The notes under the pieces were generated by a model. The model ran no database searches, was not told where the DNA came from, and saw only the letters and a program-made list of their open reading frames with translations. A stretch of DNA of 11,976 nt. Origin: JBFKAV01 sp041621405 (lineage in GTDB: Bacteria; Pseudomonadota; Alphaproteobacteria; Rhodobacterales; Rhodobacteraceae). A program made the translations under genes and the position numbers. This document shows, piece after piece, positions 1 to 6,325 of this stretch (position 1 is the first letter of the stretch; every line of letters starts with the position of its first letter). The stretch is taken from NCBI GenBank assembly GCA_041621405.1, contig JBFKAV010000109.1:1-11976 (forward strand), written 5' to 3'.

Positions 1-47
1 ACCATCTGCGCCCGGCCGCCCGCGTCGAAATGGGTGAGCTTCGGCAT
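1..47 (-). CDS. moaC: Cyclic pyranopterin monophosphate synthase MoaC, N-terminal fragment cut by window edge
   Basis: Only the first 15 codons lie in the window. They read MPKLTHFDAGGRAQMV, counting a sixteenth residue completed beyond the edge, and this matches the usual MoaC opening (L-T-H-F-D, a small residue, G-x-A-x-M-V). MoaC makes cyclic pyranopterin monophosphate in molybdenum cofactor synthesis. The ATG (complement of 45-47) shares one base with the trpC stop codon as TGATG, so translation is probably coupled to trpC. trpC followed by moaC is, from memory, a common order in Rhodobacterales. The call rests on a short stretch plus this context; the remainder of the gene is outside the window. 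Confidence 0.82.
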   Translation of the reverse strand, partial: MPKLTHFDAGGRAQM

Positions 48-853
48 CAGGCCGGTCCGGCGCCGAGCGACTCGGCGAGGAGCGCGCGGGTGGCGGCGGC
101 GACGTCGACCTGGCGCATCAGGCTTTCGCCGACGAGGAAGGCGCGGGCACCGTGGCGGGCGAGATCGGCGAGGTCAGCGGCCGTGGTGAGCCCGCTTTCG
201 GCGACGATCGTGCGGTCCGCGGGAACCCGACGCGAGAGCCGGCGGGTCACGTCAAGGTCGGTCACGAAGGTATTGAGATCGCGGTTGTTAATTCCAAGGA
301 GTGGCGATGTCAGGCGGGTCGCCCGCTCGAGCTCGGCCTCGTCGTGCACCTCGATCAGCGCATCCATCCCCCAATGCTCCGCCGCATCTTCCAGCTCGGC
401 CGCCTGGGCGTCGGAGACCGAGGCCATGATGATCAGGATGCAGTCGGCATGGAGCGCACGGGATTCGGCCACCTGCCAGGGATCGTAGAGGAAATCCTTA
501 CGCAGCGCGGGCAGCGACACGGCCTCGCGGGCGGCGGTGAGGTAGGCGTCGTCGCCCTGGAACGAGGGCGCGTCGGTCAGGACCGAGAGGCAGGCTGCGC
601 CGCCGTCGGCATAGGCGCGGGCCAGTTTCGGCGGGTCGAAATCGGCGCGGATCAGGCCCTTGGAGGGCGAAGCCTTCTTGATCTCGGCGATCAGGCCGTA
701 GCCCTCGCGCGTGGCCGCGATCAGGGCGCGGGCGAAGCCACGCGGGGCCGGAGCGGCGCGGGCGGCGGCCTCGACCTCGGAAAGCGGCCGCGCGGCCTTT
801 CGGGCGGCGACCTCTTCGAGCTTGTAGGCCCTTATCCTCTCCAGGATGTCCAT
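47..853 (-). CDS. trpC: Indole-3-glycerol phosphate synthase TrpC
   Basis: This 268-residue cytoplasmic TIM-barrel enzyme converts 1-(2-carboxyphenylamino)-1-deoxyribulose 5-phosphate to indole-3-glycerol phosphate, the ring-closing step of tryptophan synthesis. The family signatures appear in order: AEIKKASPSKG at residues 56-66 (with E57 and K59), LRKDF at 117-121 (K119, the likely general acid), IEVHDE at 167-172 (E168), GINNRDL at 187-193, AESG at 218-221 and the phosphate-binding VGESLM at 241-246. The length is normal for a monofunctional TrpC, and no TrpF domain is fused. The ATG at 853 gives the standard start (MDILERI), but the Shine-Dalgarno is weak (AAGAGCGAG just upstream). The gene follows trpD after 113 bases and overlaps moaC by one base, so it is probably co-transcribed with trpGD. 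Confidence 0.97.
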   Translation of the reverse strand: MDILERIRAYKLEEVAARKAARPLSEVEAAARAAPAPRGFARALIAATREGYGLIAEIKKASPSKGLIRADFDPPKLARAYADGGAACLSVLTDAPSFQGDDAYLTAAREAVSLPALRKDFLYDPWQVAESRALHADCILIIMASVSDAQAAELEDAAEHWGMDALIEVHDEAELERATRLTSPLLGINNRDLNTFVTDLDVTRRLSRRVPADRTIVAESGLTTAADLADLARHGARAFLVGESLMRQVDVAAATRALLAESLGAGPA

Positions 854-966
854 GGCTCGCTCTTAGCGGAGGGCCGGCGCCTTGGGAAGGCGGAAGGCGG
901 CCCCTGTCAGGGCGGGAATGGACGGCCATCGAACGCTCTTGGCCCGCTCAAGGGGTCTGCCTGCGC
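854..966 (-). promoter_or_regulatory. trpD-trpC intercistronic spacer with a small perfect hairpin
   Basis: This 113-base gap is the only sizeable one in an otherwise overlapping trp operon. It contains CGCCTT-GGG-AAGGCG at 878-892, a perfect 6-base-pair inverted repeat with a 3-base loop, ending about 25 bases before the trpC start. A shorter stem, CCCT-GTC-AGGG, lies at 902-912. No T-run follows either stem on the minus strand, so a classical terminator is unlikely. No convincing small gene is visible. It could be an mRNA processing or stability element, or simply a decayed overlap; the sequence does not decide between these. Confidence 0.3.
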
Positions 967-1986
967 TCAGGCGGCCTCGGAGGTGATCCGGGCCAGCGCC
1001 GAGACCTTGTCCTTCGCCGAACCGCTGTCGATGCTCTCGCGGGCAATCTCTACGCCTTCGGGCAGCGTGGCTGCGCGCTCGGCGATCACCAGCGCGGCGG
1101 CGGCATTCAAGAGCACCGCGTCGCGATAGGCGCCGGTGTCGCCGGCGAGCAGCGCCCGGAAGGCGCGGCCGTTCTCCTCCGGCGTGCCGCCGAGGATCGC
1201 CTCGAAGGGATGGACCGGCAGCCCCGCGTCCTCCGGGTGCACCTCGCGGTCGGAGACCTGCCCGCCCTTGAGCTCGGCAAGCTGGGTCGGCCCGGCGATC
1301 GAGATCTCGTCGGTGCCGTCGGCGCCATGGACCAGCCAGGCCGCCTCGGAACCGAGCTCGCGCAGGGTCTCGGCCATAGGCCGGATCAGCGCCTTCGAGA
1401 ACGCGCCGGTGAGCTGGCGCCTGACCCCGGCGGGGTTGGTCAGTGGCCCCAGGATGTTGAAGATCGTCCGCGTTCCGAGCTCGGCGCGGGTTGGCATCAC
1501 ATGGGCGATGGCAGGGTGGTGCATCGGCGCCATCATGAAGCCGATACCGACTTCTTTCAGAGCCTTCTCAACCACTTGCGGGCCGACCATCACGTTGATG
1601 CCCATCTGGGTCAGCGCGTCCGCCGCGCCCGATTTCGAGCTGAGGTTGCGGTTGCCGTGCTTGGCGACCGGCACCCCGGCGCCGGCCACCACGAAGGCGG
1701 TTGCGGTGGAGATGTTGAGCGTGCCCTTGCCGTCGCCGCCGGTGCCGACGACATCCATCGCCCCGGCCGGCGCGGTCACGGCGCGGCACTTGGCGCGCAT
1801 CACGGCGGCGGCGGCGGCGTATTCCTCGACCGTCTCGCCGCGGGTGCGGAGCGCCATCAGCAGGCCGCCGATCTGGCTCGGCGTCGCCTCGCCCTCGAAC
1901 AGGATCTCGAAGGCCTGCTCGGCTTCGGCACGGGTCAGCGGCCGGTCGGCGGCGGTGCCGATCAGCGGTTTCAGCGCGTCGCTCAT
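967..1986 (-). CDS. trpD: Anthranilate phosphoribosyltransferase TrpD
   Basis: This 339-residue protein transfers the phosphoribosyl group of PRPP to anthranilate, the second step of the tryptophan branch. The glycine-rich PRPP-binding motif GTGGDGKGTLNIST is at residues 81-94, followed by the anthranilate/phosphate segment KHGNRNLSSKSG at 109-120, MMAPMHHPAIAHVMPTR at about 151-167, FNILGPLTNPA at 176-186, and the Mg-binding D226-E227 in HGADGTDEIS. The usual wording of the second motif is KHGNR-AVSSKSG, so the N-L variant here is a mild difference. Length and architecture are those of a stand-alone TrpD, not fused to TrpG. Its ATG overlaps the trpG stop as ATGA (1983-1986), indicating translational coupling. 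Confidence 0.97.
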   Translation of the reverse strand: MSDALKPLIGTAADRPLTRAEAEQAFEILFEGEATPSQIGGLLMALRTRGETVEEYAAAAAVMRAKCRAVTAPAGAMDVVGTGGDGKGTLNISTATAFVVAGAGVPVAKHGNRNLSSKSGAADALTQMGINVMVGPQVVEKALKEVGIGFMMAPMHHPAIAHVMPTRAELGTRTIFNILGPLTNPAGVRRQLTGAFSKALIRPMAETLRELGSEAAWLVHGADGTDEISIAGPTQLAELKGGQVSDREVHPEDAGLPVHPFEAILGGTPEENGRAFRALLAGDTGAYRDAVLLNAAAALVIAERAATLPEGVEIARESIDSGSAKDKVSALARITSEAA

Positions 1987-2564
1987 GCCGGTTCCTTCAC
2001 GGTCTCGAGAAAGTTCGCAAGCAGCGCATGGCCATGCTCGGAGGCGATGCTCTCGGGGTGGAACTGCACGCCCTCGATCGGCAGCTCGCGGTGGCGAAGC
2101 CCCATGATCGTGCCGTCCTCGGCCCAGGCGGTGATCTCGAGGCTCTCGGGCAGGCTGTCGCGGTCGACCACCAGCGAATGGTATCGCGTGGCGATGAAGG
2201 GCGTGGGCAGGCCGCGAAACACGCCCTTGCCGGAATGCTGGATCGCCCAGGTCTTGCCGTGCACGATCTCGGCGGCGCGCACGACCTTGCCACCGAAGGC
2301 CTGGCCGATGGCCTGGTGGCCGAGGCAGACGCCGAGGAGCGGGGTGCGTGTCTCGGCGGCGGCTGCCGTCAGCGCCAGGCAGATGCCGGCCTGGTCGGGG
2401 TCGCAGGGGCCTGGCGACAGCACGATGCCCGCGGGCCGGAGCGCCATCGCCTCCTGCACGTTCAGCGCGTCGTTTCGCTTCACCGTCACCTCGGCGCCGA
2501 GTTCGCCCAAAAAATGAACGAGGTTGAAGGTGAAGCTGTCGTAGTTGTCGATCAGGAGCAGCAT
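1983..2564 (-). CDS. trpG: Anthranilate synthase component II, glutamine amidotransferase TrpG
   Basis: This 193-residue class I glutamine amidotransferase hydrolyses glutamine and channels ammonia to TrpE, which makes anthranilate from chorismate. The N-terminus DNYDSFTFNL (residues 6-15), the oxyanion segment SPGPCDP (50-56), the nucleophile elbow GVCLGHQ with Cys80, and the VQFHPES segment with His169 and Glu171 complete the triad. PabA is a close relative that supplies aminodeoxychorismate synthase, and the two can be the same protein in some bacteria. The position directly before trpDC favours TrpG. It is the first gene of the minus-strand operon. No strong Shine-Dalgarno is visible, and the partner trpE is not next to it. 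Confidence 0.95.
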   Translation of the reverse strand: MLLLIDNYDSFTFNLVHFLGELGAEVTVKRNDALNVQEAMALRPAGIVLSPGPCDPDQAGICLALTAAAAETRTPLLGVCLGHQAIGQAFGGKVVRAAEIVHGKTWAIQHSGKGVFRGLPTPFIATRYHSLVVDRDSLPESLEITAWAEDGTIMGLRHRELPIEGVQFHPESIASEHGHALLANFLETVKEPA

Positions 2565-2704
2565 GGAAGCTTCAGTGGCGAAGAGAAGTCACGATTGGGG
2601 GTGAACCCCGCGAAAGGTCGGAGTATACATGCGGTGAGCAGCGACGCGGGGTCAAGGGCCGAAGGCAGAGGTCCGCGCCCTGACAGGCAAGGAGGGCAGG
2701 TCCC
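2565..2704. promoter_or_regulatory. Divergent promoter region between trpG and the YibQ-like gene
   Basis: These 140 bases separate two divergently read genes and must hold both promoters unless transcription enters from outside. On the minus strand TATACT (complement of 2622-2627) resembles a -10 box, and TTGACC (complement of 2650-2655) resembles a -35 box. The 22-base spacer between them is too long for an ordinary sigma-70 promoter. A near-palindrome GGGGT-GA-ACCCC lies at 2598-2609, between the putative -10 box and trpG. I found no leader peptide with tandem Trp codons and no attenuator-like terminator before trpG. A strong Shine-Dalgarno AAGGAGG (2689-2695) serves the plus-strand gene. 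Boxes are read by eye only. Confidence 0.4.
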
Positions 2705-4381
2705 ATGGTCAGGGGTCTCTTCAACGGTTTGGTCTGGGGCGCCATCCTGGGCGCGGTGGGGCTTGGCTTCGTTTCCTTGCTCTCGCCGGTGCCGCCGGAC
2801 CGCGCCAAGGACGTGGCCGCGGCAATCGAGGCGCAGGGGGCCACGGAGCCGGAGCCCGAACCTGAGCCCGAGCCAGCGCCCGCCGAGGAGCCGGCGACTG
2901 AGGCAGCTCCGGAACCCGCTCCGGAACCCGCTCCGGACGCAGCGCCCGCGGAGGCCGAGGCCGAGCCGGAGGAGGACGCCGCCGTCCCCGCCGAAGCCTC
3001 GCCGGTCGTGGCCGCGGCGGAAGAGCCGGCGGAGCCGCCGGTTCCGCCATCGCCTGCCGAGGTCGTCGCGCCCGAGCAGGAGCTGGAGGCCACGACCGAA
3101 GTGGCAGCCGCGCCGCCGGAGGAGCCGGAGTTGCCCGAAGCGTCGCCCGCGCCTGAGCTCGCGACGCCGCTGCCGCCGCCGCCAGAGACGCCGGCCGAGC
3201 CGACCGGACCGGGAGCCGAAGCCGCCGGCGGGGAGGTGGTGGCGCTGGTCTTGCCGGAAAGCGGCGATGCGACCGCGGTCCCAACCGTGCCCCAGGCGCC
3301 GACGGCGACGGCCCCCGAGCCTGTCCCGGCGGCGGCGGAGGCGGTGCCGGCACCGCTGCCGCAGATCGTCGAGCAGCCGCAGCCCGAGGCGGCGGCCGCG
3401 GAGCCCGAGACTGCCGTAGAAGAAGAGCCGGAAGTCCCCGCTGCCGCAGAGGCGGATGCAGAAGTCGAAGAAGAACCCGAAATGCCCGCCATGGCGGAAT
3501 CCGAGGCGCCGGCTGATGCGGAGGCCGAGCCCGACGCGATGGCCGCGGCAGAGCCTGACCAGCCAGCCCCCAGTATCGGCCAGCCCTACGGCTTCGGAAA
3601 CCTCGCGCCGCGTGTACGGGTGAACCGGCTGCCCAACATGGGCGACCAGGACGAGACCGAGGCAATGCCGGCCGACGAGACCGACGAGGCCGCAGCGCCC
3701 GAGGGGGCGCTCGGGCGCTACGCGGCGCGCTTCGAGAACCCCGACGCAAAGCCGCTGTTCTCGGTCGTCGTGCTCGACATCGGCGCCGCGGCGGGTGGGC
3801 TCGACCAGGAGGCCCTGGCCGGCTTCCCGTTCCCGGTGAGCTTCGCCGTTCCGGTCGATCGCCCGGACGCCGGCGAGAGGGCCAGCGCCTTTCGCGCGGC
3901 GGGTTTCGAGGTGGTGATGGTGGCCGGCGCACTTCCGCAATCCGCCACGCCGGCCGACCTCGAAGTGTCCTTCGAGGCCTTCGGTGCCGCGATGCCGGAG
4001 ACGGTGGCGGTGCTCGACTCACCCGACAACGGCTTCCAGTCGAGCCGGCCACTCGCCGCCCAGGTGGTGGCGATCCTCGGCGCCGAGGGGCAGGGGCTCC
4101 TGACCTACGACCGCGGCCTCAACAGCGCCGCGCAGATCGCCCAGCGCGAGGGCGTGCCCTCGGCCACGGTGTTCCGCGACCTCGATCCCGAGCCGCAGGA
4201 CGGCGACACGATCCGCCGCTCGCTCGACCGCGCCGCGCTTCGCGCGATGCAGGAAGGCCGGGTGATCGTGCTGGCGCGGTCACGCCCCGACACGGTCTCG
4301 GCGCTCTTCGCCTGGGCGCTCGAGGGGCGGGCCGAGAGCGTGGCGCTGGCGCCGGTGTCTGCGGTGCTGAAGGGGGAGTAG
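2705..4381 (+). CDS. Membrane-anchored YibQ-like divergent polysaccharide deacetylase family protein, probably catalytically degenerate
   Basis: The 558-residue protein begins with one hydrophobic helix (about residues 5-27, L-V-W-G-A-I-L-G-A-V-G-L-G-F) with a positively charged residue before it and no clear signal-peptidase site, suggesting an inner-membrane anchor. Residues about 40-290 are low complexity, rich in Pro, Glu and Ala, including EPEPEPEPEP at 48-57. Residues about 350-558 form the folded part, with VVVLDIG (about 354-360), PFPVSFAVPVDRP, AAGFEVVMVAGALPQ and a later TYDRGLNSAAQIAQREGVP segment followed by FRDLD. This order resembles the YibQ family (PF04748, Polysacc_deac_2). 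Expected IDDxG is LDIG here, the HxPM-type motif is replaced by VAGALPQ, and the NNHMGS-type motif is replaced by SPDNGFQSSR, so deacetylase activity is doubtful. ATG with GGAGG 9 bases upstream is a strong start. From memory, a yibQ gene lies in the trp cluster of Rhodobacter sphaeroides (trpE-yibQ-trpGDC), which fits the neighbourhood, although here it reads away from trpG. Confidence 0.75.
   Translation: MVRGLFNGLVWGAILGAVGLGFVSLLSPVPPDRAKDVAAAIEAQGATEPEPEPEPEPAPAEEPATEAAPEPAPEPAPDAAPAEAEAEPEEDAAVPAEASPVVAAAEEPAEPPVPPSPAEVVAPEQELEATTEVAAAPPEEPELPEASPAPELATPLPPPPETPAEPTGPGAEAAGGEVVALVLPESGDATAVPTVPQAPTATAPEPVPAAAEAVPAPLPQIVEQPQPEAAAAEPETAVEEEPEVPAAAEADAEVEEEPEMPAMAESEAPADAEAEPDAMAAAEPDQPAPSIGQPYGFGNLAPRVRVNRLPNMGDQDETEAMPADETDEAAAPEGALGRYAARFENPDAKPLFSVVVLDIGAAAGGLDQEALAGFPFPVSFAVPVDRPDAGERASAFRAAGFEVVMVAGALPQSATPADLEVSFEAFGAAMPETVAVLDSPDNGFQSSRPLAAQVVAILGAEGQGLLTYDRGLNSAAQIAQREGVPSATVFRDLDPEPQDGDTIRRSLDRAALRAMQEGRVIVLARSRPDTVSALFAWALEGRAESVALAPVSAVLKGE
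2906..2936 (+). repeat. 12-base tandem repeat, about 2.6 copies, coding for APEP units
   Basis: The unit GCTCCGGAACCC occurs at 2906-2917 and 2918-2929, followed by a partial GCTCCGG at 2930-2936. The period is a multiple of three, so copy-number change keeps the reading frame and only lengthens or shortens the Ala-Pro-Glu-Pro run of the linker. It sits just after an EP dipeptide run (2846-2875) that varies in codon choice and so is older or under selection at the protein level. Confidence 0.8.
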
Positions 4382-4389
4382 GGGGCGGC

Positions 4390-4626
4390 TCAGTCCGCGC
4401 CCGCGACCCTCGCGGCGCGGCCACCCCGGCGGCGTCTCAGGAGAGGGGCGCGGGCGGGCAACTCGGCCATCACGGCGGCGCGTGCCTCCGGGCGCATCCG
4501 GCTCCAGGCGGCGATCTCGTCGCGGCTGCGCAGGCAGCCGACGCAGAGCCCCGCCGCGGGGTGGATCACGCAGATCTTCAGGCACGGGCTCGCGATCACC
4601 TCGCGGACCCAGATCTCGTCCGTCAT
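4390..4626 (-). CDS. DUF1289 family small cysteine-rich protein
   Basis: This 78-residue protein carries the DUF1289 pattern: SPCLKICVIHPAAGLCVGC at residues 13-31, giving C15-x3-C19 and C28-x2-C31, followed by R-S-R-D-E-I-A-A-W (33-41) and a helix R-P-E-A-R-A-A-V-M. Four cysteines at this spacing suggest a small zinc- or Fe-S-binding site; the family's function is not established. The C-terminal tail (61-78) is Arg-rich and looks disordered. The ATG (complement of 4624-4626) overlaps the ruvX stop by 4 bases (ATGA), with GGGGGA just upstream, so it is the last gene of ccmI-ruvX-DUF1289. It ends 8 bases from the stop of the convergent YibQ-like gene. Confidence 0.88.
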   Translation of the reverse strand: MTDEIWVREVIASPCLKICVIHPAAGLCVGCLRSRDEIAAWSRMRPEARAAVMAELPARAPLLRRRRGGRAARVAGAD

Positions 4627-5099
4627 CTCGGGTCCCCCATATGCGCCAGCCGGTCGAGCGCGCCCTGGAGGATATAGGCGGCGGCGACGTGGTCGATCAG
4701 CTCCCTGCGACGCGCCCGTGACGTATCGGCCTCGATCAGCGCGCGTTCGGCAGCGACGGTCGACAGCCGCTCGTCCCAGAACGCGATCGGCAGCCCGGTC
4801 AGGCGGGCGAGGTTGCGGGCGAAAGCGCGGGTCGATTGCGCGCGCGGGCCTTCCGAGCCGTCCATGTTGAGCGGCAGGCCGAGCACCAGGCCGGCGGCCT
4901 CGCGCTTCGCCGCGATGCCGAGCAGCCGCTCGGCGTCCACGGTGAACTTCGCCCGCCGCAAGGTCTCGAGCGGCGTGGCGACCGAACGCCGCCGGTCGGA
5001 GAGCGCCACGCCGATGGTCTTCTCGCCGAGGTCGAGGCCGAGCAGCGCGCCCTCTCGTGGCAGCAGCGCGGCGAAGGCGGCGAAGTCCTCGGCGATCAC
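4623..5099 (-). CDS. ruvX: RuvX/YqgF family nuclease (putative Holliday junction resolvase, pre-16S rRNA processing)
   Basis: This 158-residue RNase H-fold protein has the YqgF signature: GLDLGEKTIGVALSD at residues 21-35, LVLGLPLNMDGSEGPRA at 71-87, FWDERLST at 108-115 and DHVAAAYILQGALD at 136-149. Asp23, Glu110 and Asp136 are the expected acidic metal-binding residues, so the site looks intact. In Escherichia coli the homologue YqgF acts in 5' maturation of 16S rRNA; the name RuvX reflects its RuvC-like fold. The start is GTG (complement of 5097-5099), overlapping the ccmI stop as GTGA. The next in-frame ATG lies too far in to keep the first strand. Upstream Shine-Dalgarno is weak, which fits translation by re-initiation from ccmI. 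Confidence 0.94.
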   Translation of the reverse strand: MIAEDFAAFAALLPREGALLGLDLGEKTIGVALSDRRRSVATPLETLRRAKFTVDAERLLGIAAKREAAGLVLGLPLNMDGSEGPRAQSTRAFARNLARLTGLPIAFWDERLSTVAAERALIEADTSRARRRELIDHVAAAYILQGALDRLAHMGDPR

Positions 5100-6325
5100 G
5101 GGGCGAGTCCGGCATCGCTGGCGGCGGCCTCGATCTCGGCGAGGCCTTCGGGATCGTCGGCGAAGGCGGCACGCACCTCCTCGAGCACCGGCGCCGCGGT
5201 CTCGGCCTCGCCGAGCACGCCGTAGGCGCGGATCAGCCGCGCCCAGTCGGAGGCCGGGCCGCCTTCGGTGGCCAGCCTCTCGGCCAGGCCGGCGACCATG
5301 CCGCGGATCATCTCCGCGCGCTCCTCCTCCGTCATCTGCCCCGCCGCCTCGATGTCCTCCGCACCGGGACCCGGCCGGTCCTCGGCCGGCGGCAGCACGT
5401 AGTTGTGCTGGCCGGCGCGGTAGGCGATCTCCTCGATCTGCATCCGGATCGGCCCGATCCAGGGCGCGTCCGGCGGGCCCTCGACCAGGAGCGCCTGCCA
5501 GAAGCGGAATGCGAGGTCGGGCCGGTCGATCTGGACGAAGAGCCAGCCGGAATAGTAGCGCGCGACCGGGTGGCGCGGGTTGCGGCCCAGGGCCTGGGTC
5601 AGCGCCGCCTCGGCCTCGGGCGAGACGTAGCCCTCGGCGGCCAGGATCAGCATCTCGGCGAGGTCGGTGTAGTCCTGCGCCGAGGCCTCCTCGCCCTTCA
5701 CCTCGATCAGCCGCGCCTGGGCGGCATGGGCGGCACGGAAGTTGCCCAGCGCGGCCTCGTGGCGGGCGAGAAGCGCAAGGCCCTGGGCGTCGTTCGGGCG
5801 CTCGGCGACAACGCCTCTGAGCTGCTCGATCAGCTGGAGATAGGCCGGATCGGCGTCCTCGCGCAATGCCGGCGGGCCGAGGCTCTCCTCCCTCTCGGCC
5901 TGCGACGGGCGGAGCATGCGCACTTCCTCGGCCATCGCGATACGTGCCCTGAGCGGCTGGTCCGGCTCGCCGTTGGCGCCGATCCGGGCATAGATCAGCG
6001 TGGCGCCGCCCACCACCAGGAGCGCCGCCACCGCGCCGGTGGCAAGCGTCAGCGCCCGCGGCGCGTTGGCCGCGCCCTCCGCCCCGCTTAGAGCGCGGTC
6101 GGCCTCGAGCACCCGGCGCGAGATCTCGACGCGCACGCGCTCGGCGTCGGCTTCCGACAACAGCCCGCGCGCAACGTCCTTCTCCACTTCCCGAAGCTGG
6201 TCGCGGTAGACGCCAAGGTCGCTTGCTGCGGCCGCTTCCGCCTCGCCCTTGCCGCGCAGGAGCGTGACGAGAAGCATCAGCGCGGCCAGCCCGGCCAGCC
6301 CCAGCGCGAAGATCCAGAAGGTCAT
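5096..6325 (-). CDS. ccmI: Cytochrome c-type biogenesis protein CcmI
   Basis: The 409-residue protein has the CcmI layout. A first transmembrane helix lies at residues 2-23 (MTFWIFALGLAGLAALM). It is followed by a cytoplasmic segment with the family signature V-Y-R-D-Q-L-R-E-V-E-K-D at 39-50 and G-L-L-S-E-A-D at 54-60, and a second helix at about 91-113 (ATGAVAALLVVGGATLIYA). The rest is a periplasmic TPR-like region from about 120, including the NPRHPVARYYSGW segment (249-261). CcmI holds apocytochrome c and presents it to the CcmF/H haem ligation complex. ATG at 6325 is preferred over an in-frame ATG further upstream because it places the hydrophobic helix at the N-terminus and has GGAGG upstream. 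It is the first gene of ccmI-ruvX-DUF1289, separated from the other ccm genes in this window. Confidence 0.93.
   Translation of the reverse strand: MTFWIFALGLAGLAALMLLVTLLRGKGEAEAAAASDLGVYRDQLREVEKDVARGLLSEADAERVRVEISRRVLEADRALSGAEGAANAPRALTLATGAVAALLVVGGATLIYARIGANGEPDQPLRARIAMAEEVRMLRPSQAEREESLGPPALREDADPAYLQLIEQLRGVVAERPNDAQGLALLARHEAALGNFRAAHAAQARLIEVKGEEASAQDYTDLAEMLILAAEGYVSPEAEAALTQALGRNPRHPVARYYSGWLFVQIDRPDLAFRFWQALLVEGPPDAPWIGPIRMQIEEIAYRAGQHNYVLPPAEDRPGPGAEDIEAAGQMTEEERAEMIRGMVAGLAERLATEGGPASDWARLIRAYGVLGEAETAAPVLEEVRAAFADDPEGLAEIEAAASDAGLAP

Noticed and set aside
903..914. CGCCCTGACAGG occurring both in the trpD-trpC spacer (minus strand) and at 2676-2687 (plus strand) upstream of the YibQ-like gene
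   Set aside because: A shared 12-mer is expected several times by chance in a GC-rich window of this length, and the two sites differ in distance and orientation to genes.
2589..2630. A 13-codon minus-strand reading (MYTPTFRGVHPQS) upstream of trpG as a leader peptide
   Set aside because: It has no Trp codons, no Shine-Dalgarno of note, and no terminator/antiterminator stems, so an attenuation role is unsupported.
2028..3419. Plus-strand frame spanning the trpG complement into the YibQ-like gene
   Set aside because: It crosses the divergent promoter region, is antisense to trpG, and ends in an Arg/Pro-rich low-complexity run. It is a frame shadow of the Pro/Glu-rich linker.
2552..4052. Long minus-strand frames (about 440-460 codons) opposite the YibQ-like gene
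   Set aside because: Their translations are repetitive Arg/Gly/Pro/Ser, arising from the complement of Glu/Pro/Ala codons. They overlap trpG's start region or lack a sensible start and carry no family motif.
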